Shown here: positions 17,301-24,464 of the stretch, piece after piece
Layout of the letters: each line of letters starts with the position of its first letter
How positions within the stretch are numbered: position 1 is the first letter of the stretch
NCBI GenBank assembly: GCA_024233135.1
Contig: JACKPZ010000028.1
Coordinates: 1 to 45,834, forward strand
Direction of reading: 5' to 3'
From: Akkermansiaceae bacterium
GTDB taxonomy: Bacteria; Verrucomicrobiota; Verrucomicrobiia; Verrucomicrobiales; Akkermansiaceae
Length of the DNA: 45,834 bases
Notes under the pieces: generated by a model
What the model saw: the letters and a program-made list of their open reading frames with translations, nothing else
What the model was told of the DNA's origin: nothing
Databases searched by the model: none
Made by a program: the position numbers and the translations under genes

Positions 17301-19398
17301 TCGTTCCGGTCAAGGTCACCGTACCGCCGGCGGACAAGGCCTGCGGGGTGGTCGGGTCGATCCGCAGGTTCGCATCGGTGAAGCTGTCGAGATCCAGGTC
17401 GCCACCGATCGAACCTTCACCCGAGAGGGTGGTGGAATCGCTGACCGTCACGTTGCCCGCCACCGAACCGGTCAGGTTCAGTGTTCCGGCCATCACGCCG
17501 ATGTCGCCGCTGTGCGGATTGGTCGCGCTGAGCGTGGTGGTTCCCGTGCCGTATTTCTCGATGTTCGCGGAGCCACCGAGCGCGGCTTCGATCGTCTGGC
17601 TGCCGTTCGTAGTGAGTTCGAGCACCCCGCCGCCGAAGCTGTCGGCGATGTTGACCGTGCCGGTTCCGGCGAGGAGACTGTTGGTGAAGCCGACCGAGAA
17701 GCCGTCGATATCGATCGTGCTGCTGGTGGCATCGTTGGCCGTGGTGGCCGCGCTGATGTTGAAGGAAGCGGTGGCGAGGATCTGGCCACCATTGAGGAAG
17801 AAGCGGTCGTCGGAGGACGCGGAGGCGATTCCGCTGCTTCCGATTTCCATGACGCCGTTCGGGCTGAGGGTGAGCGTGTCGTTGTAGGCGCCGGTGTTCC
17901 CGTTCGCATCGATCAGGACACCTTTGGCCTTGAGGGTGGCTGCTCCGACGCCGCCACCCACGACCATGTCGGCCTTGCCGTCCCATCCGACGTTCACGAC
18001 CCCACCGCTGCCGGACGTCGCCGTCGCGTCGAGGACCCCGCCGCTGAGGTTGTATACATTGCCGTCGTTGGTGCCGGAACTCCAGTGGCCGAGGCGGAAT
18101 CCGTTGCCGCCGGCCGCCACGGTGACCGCGCCGCCGGTCTGGTTGATGGTGCCGGAGTTGTTGCCGCTCGCGCCCAGATCCATAAATCGCGTCGTCAGGG
18201 TCGATCCCGGGCCGACATTGAGCACGCCGCGGTTGGCGTTGCTCTGGAGGCCGAGGCTGAAGGTGTTGACGACGACGTCGGTGCCGCTCGCCAGCGTCAG
18301 GCTGCCGCCGGAAACGCGGAGCGTTCCGAGCGTCGGATCCGAGCCGAGGTCCTGATCGAGCGTGAGGGCGGCCGCGGCGTTGGTCGGGTTGAACTCGATC
18401 TGCGAGCCCGAGCCGGTGAGGTTCACCACCGGTGCGAGGAAGGACGACACGTTTTCCGTCCCGGTTCTGCGGATCCAAAGCTGGCCGCCGTTGACGTTGA
18501 TGGCGGCGACGTTGAGGAGGGAGCCTCCGTCCGCGATGCGCACCGAGCCGCCGTTCGAGTTGATCGTGCCGGTGAAACTCGTGTTCGAGGCGATCGTGAG
18601 GCCGCCTCCGTCGGTCTTGTTGAGCGTGCCGCTGCCTTCGAGATCACCGCTGAGGATCGAGTTCGCGGAACCATAGACGCGGAAGGTTCCTCCGTTGCTG
18701 GTGACTTCGAGGTCTCGGGTGAGCGTGAGCGCCCTGTTGGTGTCGACGAGGCCCCCGCCATCGAGGACCACCTTGTCGCCCGGGTTGTCGCCGAAGGCGG
18801 CGTCGGCGTTCCAGCCGACAAGACCCGATGTGATCGTCAGGTCGCCGGTGAAGGTGTTGTTGCCAGTGAGGTCGAGTTCGGAGTTCGAGCTACCGCCGCC
18901 GGCGGATAGGTCGCCGTGGGAGGCAATGGTGATTCCGCCCGAGCCGGTGAGGCTGGCGGAGATCGCGACATTCTGGTTCGTGCCGACACCAAGAACGGAG
19001 GAGTCGATCGAACCGCCGCCGATGTTGATGCTGCCGCCGGCGAGAGTCACGGTGTTCCCGGCCTCCTCGATGACGATCGACGGAGTGGTGACCGTGCCCG
19101 TGACGGTTGCGGTGAAACTGAGCCCGTCGGTGCCCGCCGAGAACACCGCGGTTTCGCCGTCGGTCCAAGCGACCTGCGGAATGTCGCCGGCGGCGGCGGT
19201 GGTCCAGTTGAAGCCGGTGTCCCAGTCAGCGGAGCCGCTGCCGGACCCGGCTGTGGCGCCGTTGGTGTCCCAATAGAGCGTGCCGGCGCGGGCGGCGGGT
19301 TGGGAGGCGAGGCCGGCGAGGGAGATGACGACGGCGGTGGTGATGGTGTTCCCGCGGAAGAAGCGGGCGAACAACGGATTGGTGCGTTTCGCTTTCAT
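14314..19398 (-). CDS. Giant secreted protein with autotransporter-associated beta-strand repeats (paralogue)
   Basis: This 1,694-residue protein starts at ATG 19398 (MKAKRTNPLFARFFRGN) with a signal peptide ending near SQPAARA. A longer frame from 19473 adds only leader sequence. Beta-strand repeats include GASTLTIDAPNTFSGG, GAGTQTLTGVNTHTGK and GAGTFTLAGPLAYNGS. The C-terminus repeats the neighbour's layout: DYDLDGVSNGVEWVLGGD, VEIEVGTTLAGWP and EKFARLKVTID. No translocator barrel is seen. It is divergent from the GntR/LacI-type regulator with a palindromic operator between them, so it is probably that regulator's target. Confidence 0.9.
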   Translation of the reverse strand: MKAKRTNPLFARFFRGNTITTAVVISLAGLASQPAARAGTLYWDTNGATAGSGSGSADWDTGFNWTTAAAGDIPQVAWTDGETAVFSAGTDGLSFTATVTGTVTTPSIVIEEAGNTVTLAGGSINIGGGSIDSSVLGVGTNQNVAISASLTGSGGITIASHGDLSAGGGSSNSELDLTGNNTFTGDLTITSGLVGWNADAAFGDNPGDKVVLDGGGLVDTNRALTLTRDLEVTSNGGTFRVYGSANSILSGDLEGSGTLNKTDGGGLTIASNTSFTGTINSNGGSVRIADGGSLLNVAAINVNGGQLWIRRTGTENVSSFLAPVVNLTGSGSQIEFNPTNAAAALTLDQDLGSDPTLGTLRVSGGSLTLASGTDVVVNTFSLGLQSNANRGVLNVGPGSTLTTRFMDLGASGNNSGTINQTGGAVTVAAGGNGFRLGHWSSGTNDGNVYNLSGGVLDATATSGSGGVVNVGWDGKADMVVGGGVGAATLKAKGVLIDANGNTGAYNDTLTLSPNGVMEIGSSGIASASSDDRFFLNGGQILATASFNISAATTANDATSSTIDIDGFSVGFTNSLLAGTGTVNIADSFGGGVLELTTNGSQTIEAALGGSANIEKYGTGTTTLSATNPHSGDIGVMAGTLNLTGSVAGNVTVSDSTTLSGEGSIGGDLDLDSFTDANLRIDPTTPQALSAGGTVTLTGTTNVILETVPSGIDPVVTVLEYGTLSGNPATALTLPGSGSYRSATFADDAGNSRVTLTIDNEALTWTGGTDGNWDLNSTTNWLNGGANEFFYGDLVTFAEGGANPDITLVGELQPGAMAVTSDTTNYSLTGTVSDFISGLGSLLKDGASTLTIDAPNTFSGGTVISEGTIFIRQAGALGTGTVTLGDPNTGSANVALYIDTNRVSFGNEVLISSDGTGTATIGTQASVGGTGDNNQFTNIVLERDVVLDSNAADRTDYENITGTGNVTVTGTGRSIFPTSPALWTGDLTVSTTGGLQVGVASTAGDRIPDLSDVTVTAGGLLRLSTTAETIGGLNGAGTVNANAPSGGTATLTVGSGDATGSFSGLLANVGGTVALTKVGAGTQTLTGVNTHTGKTTVTGGTLAINGEDALGTAPGAATADQLLLNGGTVAAIGSFAIDDANRGITTTSPGGFFQVAAGETLDVSSPIVGAGTIAKTGDGLMTSTGGSWTGATTVSAGTLRMLSKSGTSDYVVQAGATLELAYTTGQNYNSGVVVHGSGVSATTGLHLLGGRSMNFQRNGGLRLSTAPTTIRTYGGGTSILQGFDINGTHLTVDAAASGSVIASDVRLDTGSFGYRMNVAAGAATATGDLLIDGPMTGGGSVARAGFQVNFMKYGAGSAILSGASTFPEGIWVREGTVVLNGDNLLAASAGLAFGDGATSGTVVLAGDQTVSDIGNHNSNTGSRVVGGAASVSTLTVNYGGAGRTFTGSVGGAGTNEANLAFVKSGAGTFTLAGPLAYNGSTTVGDGTLVLNTAELADASNVSIDEFGVLNLAHGASDTVNALFIEGVQVAAGTYGASGSGAANIDNTHFAGSGVLNVTSSPAAGYADWASVNAPGQTADQDYDLDGVSNGVEWVLGGDKDTNDAGKLPTASTTATDLIFTFVRDQASKTADTTVEIEVGTTLAGWPVVYTVGDDTGSSTAGVTVTDNFDGTDTVTLTVTKAPDTEKFARLKVTID

Positions 19399-19491
19399 AA
19401 TGGAGGAGAATGCGGTTGGTCTAAAACAAGGAACAGACCAGTGCTGGATAATCGAGCGGATGGCGCTCGGCAAGACGCCGGATTGAAAATA

Positions 19492-19520
19492 TTATTTGTG
19501 CAATTTGTTTGCACAAATAA
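19492..19520. promoter_or_regulatory. 12-bp perfect inverted repeat, probable operator
   Basis: TTATTTGTGCAA, a 5-base spacer, then TTGCACAAATAA. It lies 22 bases before the regulator ATG and 93 bases before the start of the divergent PATR gene. The perfect symmetry suits a dimeric winged-helix regulator and could serve both promoters. Confidence 0.65.
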
Positions 19521-19542
19521 CTCCGGTGCCGACGATGGCGCC

Positions 19543-20653
19543 ATGGCCAAGATCGAGCGGACGAGCCTGGTGGAGAGGATCCGAACGCAATTGCTGGCGG
19601 ACCTCGCGGCAGGACGCTTCGGCGACCTGATGCCGTCGATGAGGCGGCTCGCCCAAGACCTGGGAGTGAGCGTGCCGACGCTGGGTCTGGCGTTGCAGGC
19701 GCTCGCGGAGGAGGGCTGGATCAGCCCCCAAGGAGACCGCCGCAGATGGAAGGTGGAACGAAGGCCGTCACGCCTGCCGGTTCGGTCGCCAGGAGCGGGC
19801 GTTTCGCGAGGCGCGGGCATCCGCCGCAAGAAGCTCTTGTTTCTCGTGCCGCGCTCGATGGACGAGCCTTCCGCTTCGTGGATGGGAATCTTCCAGGACC
19901 TCTTGCGGAGCCTGGATCCGAACGACTGGGAAGTGGTCCAATGGTCTGAGAAATACCTTCGCACGACTCGTGCGCGAAAGTCCTGGGACACGATGCGCCA
20001 GCTTCTTCAACCCGACTACATGATCGCATACCTCGGCATGCCCGTCCTGGAGGACTGGGCACGGAAGCGCGGCGTTCCGACATTGTTTGTCGGCGGTGTC
20101 TCCAATGGCCGGGTGGCGATCATCGGAGCGAGTTTCTCGCAGATGCTGCGGGAGGCGATCACCCGGATGCTGGTCATGGGTCACCGCAAGATCCTCATTC
20201 CGATGTTCGCGAAAAACCCTGGGTTCATCGAGCGCGTGCGGCGCACGGTGGCGGACATCGCAGCGGACCACCGCGACGGAGTGGACATCGAAGTGGCGGA
20301 ATCGTCCTACTCGTCGCCGGAGGTGGTCGTCCAATTGTTGGCACGGATCTGGCCCCGCCTGAAGCCGGACGCGGTGGTCTTCGCCGACTGGACGGAGTTC
20401 ATCGCCGCCACTTCGTTCTTCCGGCGGAAGGGGATCGAGATCGGAGTGGATGTATCGGTCGTGGTGACCGCGGACGATCCGATCGAACACTGGTTTCTAC
20501 CCAGGATCACGCATTTCAAGATCCCCCCCCCGGCGGCTCGCCCGCGGGGTGCGGACGTGGCTGCAATCGCAAACCGGGGCGGACACCGCCGGCAACAAGG
20601 CGATTTCCGCCACCTGGGTCCAAGGCGACAGCGTGCGGGATCTCCGCAGTTGA
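19543..20653 (+). CDS. GntR-type winged-helix regulator with LacI-like sensor domain, frameshifted
   Basis: From ATG 19543 the protein has a GntR-like N-terminal winged helix (about residues 5-70; MPSMRRLAQDLGVSVPTLGLALQALAEEGW). A periplasmic-binding-protein-like sensor follows (KKLLFLVPRS..., FVGGVSNGRVAIIGASFSQMLREAI, MLVMGHRKILIPMF, DAVVFADW, GVDVSVVVTADD). A run of nine C (20523-20531) shifts the frame near the end. With eight C the protein would finish as PPRRLARGVRTWL...GDSVRDLRS at TGA 20651-20653, 369 residues. As written, the frame runs on to 20841 into the convergent Sel1 gene. The shift may be a sequencing error, a mutation or slippage control. It probably controls the divergent PATR gene. 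Confidence 0.75.
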
Positions 20654-20668
20654 TTCAACGCGCGCGGA

Positions 20669-22183
20669 TCACTCGGTCGGCTTCTCCGGCTCGCCGGCCT
20701 TGCCGGACTTCAGGTCTTCCAGCTCCTTGCGGGCGGCGTCCTGCTGTTCGGGTTTCAAGGTCGTGGCGATTTCCTTGGCGAACTCGGTGCCCTCGTCCTC
20801 ACCGCGCTCGGCGGCGAGAGTGGCCAGAGCCCAGGCCTTGACGGGGTCGGCTTCGGTTCCATGCCCGTCGCGGACGAGGCGCGCCAGCGCGAGGGTGGCG
20901 GTTCCGTGGCCTTGGTTCGCGGCGAGGGCGTAGAGCTGGCCGGCGTTTTCGAAGCTCCGCTCGACGCCTCCGACTCCGCGTTCGTAGAGCGTGGCCAGGT
21001 TGTTCTGGGCCGGCGCGTAGCCTCCCTTGGCGGCGCGGGTGAGCCAGGCGACACCGGCGGCGGGATCGGCACCGGCGAGCTTGCCGGAGAGATAGAAGAG
21101 TCCGAGTTCATTCTGCGCCTCGACGAGGTTGCCGTTGGCCGCCGCGAGCAGGTGGCCGTAGCCTTGCACGAGGTTCGGTGTCTCACCGGAGAGATCCATG
21201 ACGGCGAGCTTGAGGCTGGCGACCGCGCTGCCGGCTTCCGCCGCTTTCCTGAGCACGGAGACACCCCGTTCGACATCCTTCTCACCGGCTTTGCCCTCGA
21301 TATAGAAATCCGCGGCCCGCAACATGGAATCAACCTGTCCGGCGTCCTTGCCGCGCTCGTAGGCGGCGAGGGCGGCCTTGGGATCCTTCTTCACGTTTTC
21401 CTCGAAATCGCCGAGCACGAGGTAGCCGGAGATCTCCTTGGCATCGATGGCCTTTTTGATCCACTCGCGGCCCTTCTCCTCGTCGCGCACCGACTCGTCG
21501 CCGCTCAGCAGGCGGGACCCGAACGACGCCATGGCTCCGGGGTTTCCGAGGCCGGCGGCCTTGCCGTAATATTCCATCGCCTGCTTCAGGTCCTTCAGTT
21601 CCGGGAAACCGAACTGTCCTTCGTAAAACCGGGCGATGAGAAGCAGCGACGGGATGTCCCCGGCGTCGGCGGCGCGTTTCCACCAGAAGACCGCCTTGTC
21701 CGGATCCGGCGACGGGGTGAGCAAGCCGCGCAGGTAGGCCTCGCCGAGGATCCGGCCGGCCACCGCCGGCTCGTCCTTGGCCGCTTTCTCAAGTTCTTCG
21801 CGCGCCTGGTCACGCTCCTTCTCGTCCTCGGACGCGAGCAGGATGAACGACATCCGATAGATCGCGTCCTTGTGTTTGAGCGCGGCGGCCTTGCGGTAGT
21901 ATTCGAGCGCCTTCTCGCGCGACGCCTCCGCGCCGTTGCCGGTCTCATGGGCGAAGCCGAGCAGATAGAGCGCGTCCGCGTTGTCCTTCTCGGCGAGGGG
22001 TTTCGCGAGTTCGACAGCCTTGGCATGGCGGCCCGCCTGGAACGCCTCCATCGCCTCCTTCGCGGGACCGCTCACCTCGGCGGGCACGGTGGGTGTCGTT
22101 TCCGATGGCAGGGAAACGGCGGCGGTGAGTGGCTGGAGAAACGCGGAGACCGCGGCGAACAAGAGGGTTTTGCGGAGAAGCAT
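20669..22183 (-). CDS. Secreted Sel1/TPR-like repeat protein
   Basis: This 504-residue protein has an N-terminal signal peptide (MLLRKTLLFAAVSAFLQPLTA). Sel1-like repeats of about 36 residues follow, seen as ADALYLLGFAHETGNGAE..KALEYYRKAA, DKAVFWWKRAADAGD, AAGVAWLTRAAKGGYAPAQNNLATLYERGVGG and GQLYALAANQGHGTATLALARLVRDGHG. The C-terminus is Lys/Glu-rich. Such proteins are periplasmic scaffolds, and no partner is evident. A GAGGTGAC ribosome-binding-like stretch lies about 10 bases before the ATG. It converges on the regulator gene with a 15-base gap. Confidence 0.88.
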   Translation of the reverse strand: MLLRKTLLFAAVSAFLQPLTAAVSLPSETTPTVPAEVSGPAKEAMEAFQAGRHAKAVELAKPLAEKDNADALYLLGFAHETGNGAEASREKALEYYRKAAALKHKDAIYRMSFILLASEDEKERDQAREELEKAAKDEPAVAGRILGEAYLRGLLTPSPDPDKAVFWWKRAADAGDIPSLLLIARFYEGQFGFPELKDLKQAMEYYGKAAGLGNPGAMASFGSRLLSGDESVRDEEKGREWIKKAIDAKEISGYLVLGDFEENVKKDPKAALAAYERGKDAGQVDSMLRAADFYIEGKAGEKDVERGVSVLRKAAEAGSAVASLKLAVMDLSGETPNLVQGYGHLLAAANGNLVEAQNELGLFYLSGKLAGADPAAGVAWLTRAAKGGYAPAQNNLATLYERGVGGVERSFENAGQLYALAANQGHGTATLALARLVRDGHGTEADPVKAWALATLAAERGEDEGTEFAKEIATTLKPEQQDAARKELEDLKSGKAGEPEKPTE

Positions 22184-22246
22184 GCGTTTTTTGTCACCTC
22201 TGGCCGCCTGCTTGGCAAGCGCGGGATCGACCCATCACGCGAGCCC

Positions 22247-23389
22247 TCATCCGGCCGCCCGCCGCAACCCGTCGATGCACCCGTCGAGCAGGGCGCGGTC
22301 CAGCTCGTGGACGTCCTTCGCCCGGCCGACCTCTTCGAGCATCAGCACGGTGAGCCGGCCTCCGAGGTGTTCACGGAAATCATCGAGCCCGGCGAAGACG
22401 AGCCGCGCACCGGAGGGATCCCGTTCGTCGAGCGCCGGGTGGTGGATCGGCAGCCCGAGTTTCCGCAGCACCGCGAGCACCCGCTCCGCGAGACCGTCCG
22501 GCGCCATGCCGCAACGTACGGAATACATCGTATCCAGCGCCACGCCGATGGACACCGCGCGGGCGTGGCTGAGTGAATATCCGCTCAAGGCCTCCAGCTT
22601 GTGGGCCGCCCAGTGGCCGAAGTCGAGCGGCCGGCTCGAGCCTGTTTCAAACGGGTCCCCGCCGCCGGCGATGTGGCGGGCGTGCAACAGCGCGGAGCGT
22701 TCGACACAGTTTTCGAAGGCATCCCGCTCCAGCCGCGCGAGCCGCTCGGCGTTTTCCTCGATCCACTCGAAGAACCCACGGTCCTTCACCAGCGCCACCT
22801 TCACCGCCTCCACCAGGCCGTCGCGCGATGCGGCCTCGTCCTGGCTTTCGAGAAAACGGAAATCGTTCACCACCGCGAAGGGCACCGCGAAGGAGCCCAG
22901 CCAGTTCTTCTTGCCGAACGCGTTGATCGCGCACTTCACGCCCACGCCGCTGTCGTCCTGCGAGAGGGTGGTCGTCGGGAAACGCAGCAGCCGCACGCCG
23001 CGATGGGCGGTGGCGGCGGCGAAACCCACCGCGTCGAGAAACGCCCCGCCACCGATGGCGAAGAGATACGAATGGCGGTCGAGATGGCAGGCGTCGATCT
23101 TCGCCCAGACGTCGCGGGCGAGCGAATCGTCGGCTTTCACCGCCTCGCCTCCGGGCAGCACGAAGACGCCGCCGCAATCCATCGACTCCGCACCCAAGAA
23201 CGCATCGATCTTGCTCGCAAGGTCGGGCCACGCCGCGGCGACCGCTTTTTCGACAAACACCAGCGCCTTCGATCCCCCGCCCTCGCGGAGGATCGCCGCC
23301 AGCTCGCCGCTTCCGGTTCCGAACGCGTCCCGCGTGAACACGACACGGTGCTTGAAGGAGACGGGAATCTGGAAATCGTGACGAGGCAT
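22247..23389 (-). CDS. Sugar-phosphate cyclase, 3-dehydroquinate-synthase-like (EboD-like)
   Basis: This 380-residue protein has the dehydroquinate synthase fold: NAD-binding GGGAFLD (113-119) and likely metal ligands Glu194 (LVEAVK), His259 (DFGHWAAHKLEAL) and His275 (LSHARAVSIG). The central motif TTTLSQDDSGVGVKCAINAF, followed by GKKNWLGSF, differs from classical AroB (DSSVGGKTGVN.PxGKN). As I recall, it resembles the EboD-type branch found with UbiA-like and TatD-like genes. None of those partners is nearby, so AroB activity remains possible. ATG 23389 is preferred over an upstream TTG. It is divergent from the Nudix gene. Confidence 0.82.
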   Translation of the reverse strand: MPRHDFQIPVSFKHRVVFTRDAFGTGSGELAAILREGGGSKALVFVEKAVAAAWPDLASKIDAFLGAESMDCGGVFVLPGGEAVKADDSLARDVWAKIDACHLDRHSYLFAIGGGAFLDAVGFAAATAHRGVRLLRFPTTTLSQDDSGVGVKCAINAFGKKNWLGSFAVPFAVVNDFRFLESQDEAASRDGLVEAVKVALVKDRGFFEWIEENAERLARLERDAFENCVERSALLHARHIAGGGDPFETGSSRPLDFGHWAAHKLEALSGYSLSHARAVSIGVALDTMYSVRCGMAPDGLAERVLAVLRKLGLPIHHPALDERDPSGARLVFAGLDDFREHLGGRLTVLMLEEVGRAKDVHELDRALLDGCIDGLRRAAG

Positions 23390-23427
23390 CGGCGCGGCGC
23401 GCCCTGTTCTTCCCAACGATCCCTCCC

Positions 23428-23946
23428 ATGTCCACTCCGGAAACCTTGTTCGAAACCCATTGGATCCGCATGCTGCGCATCGGCCACTGGGATTACGTGG
23501 TCCGCCCGCAGTCCGAAAACTGCGTCGGCATCCTCGCCATCACGCCGGAAGAGGAGATCGTGCTCATCGAGCAGTTCCGCATCCCGCTGCAGAAACGCGT
23601 CATCGAGATCCCCGCCGGCATCGTCGGCGACGAACCGGAGCACCTCGGCGAATCGCTTGCCGAGACCGCGCGCCGCGAACTGCTCGAGGAGACCGGATAC
23701 CGCGCCGCGACGATGGAGAAACTCATCGTCACCCCGACCTCGGCGGGACTCACGTCCGAGTACATCCATTTGTTCCAGGCCACCGGCCTCACCCGCGAAC
23801 ACGACGGCGGCGGCACCGAGGCCGAGGACATCATCGTCCACCACATCCCGCTCGGAGGACTCCGCCAATGGCTCCGCGCGCAGGAAGCGGAGGGCAAGGT
23901 GATCGACTTCAAGATCGTCGCCGCGCTTTGGCTCGCCGGTCGGTAA
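23428..23946 (+). CDS. Nudix hydrolase, ADP-ribose-pyrophosphatase-like
   Basis: This 172-residue protein has the Nudix core RRELLEETGY, preceded by GESLAETA with slightly altered spacing at the first glycine. The N-terminal part (EEEIVLIEQFRIPLQKRVIEIPAGIV) and TPTSAGLTSEYIHLF match ADP-ribose pyrophosphatases (NudF/YqkG type), which cut ADP-ribose to AMP and ribose 5-phosphate. Substrate is inferred from these motifs only. It is divergent from the cyclase gene with a 38-base gap, so promoters must be short. Confidence 0.87.
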   Translation: MSTPETLFETHWIRMLRIGHWDYVVRPQSENCVGILAITPEEEIVLIEQFRIPLQKRVIEIPAGIVGDEPEHLGESLAETARRELLEETGYRAATMEKLIVTPTSAGLTSEYIHLFQATGLTREHDGGGTEAEDIIVHHIPLGGLRQWLRAQEAEGKVIDFKIVAALWLAGR

Positions 23947-24037
23947 AATGGTCCTGATAGCCTGTTTTTTCCGGGAAAAACGCATCTTTTCGCGTCAAAC
24001 CCGTGTGGGGCCTTGACATTTTTCGTGGAGAAAAGAA

Positions 24038-24376
24038 ATGGAGCGCATGGCAACCAAGATCAAGCCCATCAAAGAGAAGCAGTCGAAGACCCAAATCCTC
24101 GACACCATCGCCGGTGAGACCGGACTCAGCCGCAAGCAAGTCGCCTCCGTGATCGACGCCCTCGGCGAGGTCATCGAAGCGAGCGTGAAGAAGAACGCGG
24201 TCGGCGAGTTCACCCTTCCCGGTCTTCTCAAGATCACGACCGTCAAGAAACCCGCCGTGAAGGCCCGCAAGGGAATCAACCCCTTCACCAAGGAAGAAGT
24301 GATGTTCAAGGCCAAGCCCGCCAGCACGGTGGTCAAGGTCCGTCCGCTCAAGAAACTCAAGGACATGGTCGGCTGA
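24038..24376 (+). CDS. HU-family DNA-binding protein
   Basis: This 112-residue basic protein (109 if the in-frame ATG at 24047 is used) has the HU/IHF layout: a helical N-terminus (KTQILDTIAGETGLSRKQVASVIDALGEVIEASVKK), the core NAVGEFTLPGLLKITTVKKPA and a DNA-binding arm with KARKGINPFTKEEVMFKAKPA. The arm carries the conserved Asn-Pro that intercalates into DNA. Both ATGs have a GGAG-type purine stretch upstream, so the start is unsettled. A TTGACA lies at 24013, but no good -10 follows. A hairpin follows the gene. Confidence 0.9.
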   Translation: MERMATKIKPIKEKQSKTQILDTIAGETGLSRKQVASVIDALGEVIEASVKKNAVGEFTLPGLLKITTVKKPAVKARKGINPFTKEEVMFKAKPASTVVKVRPLKKLKDMVG

Positions 24377-24412
24377 TCGGCCACCGCGTCATTTGTAGCA
24401 TATCCCCAACCG

Positions 24413-24439
24413 ATTCCCCTCCCCGTCCGGGAGGGGAAT
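24413..24439. terminator. Perfect hairpin between convergent genes
   Basis: ATTCCCCTCCC (24413-24423) pairs perfectly with GGGAGGGGAAT (24429-24439) across a 5-base loop. It lies between the HU gene and the convergent phosphoesterase gene and could end transcription both ways. The T-tract is weak on either strand. Confidence 0.6.
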
Positions 24440-24464
24440 TCGTGTACGGGTGGCGCGATGGATT

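Noticed and set aside
14272..18909. Long plus-strand ORFs at 14272-15960 and 17512-18909
   Set aside because: They are antisense shadows of the second PATR gene caused by its repetitive GC-rich codons.
20531..20841. Native read-through C-terminus of the GntR/LacI-type regulator
   Set aside because: The sequence after the C run is low-complexity Pro/Arg and overlaps the convergent Sel1 gene by about 170 bases, whereas the shifted frame ends neatly before it.
22247..23946. An ebo biosynthetic cluster
   Set aside because: Only the cyclase is present; the neighbours are Nudix, HU and Sel1 proteins.
24013..24036. Sigma-70 promoter at TTGACA before the HU gene
   Set aside because: No acceptable -10 at 16-18 bases; at that spacing it would fall on the start codon.
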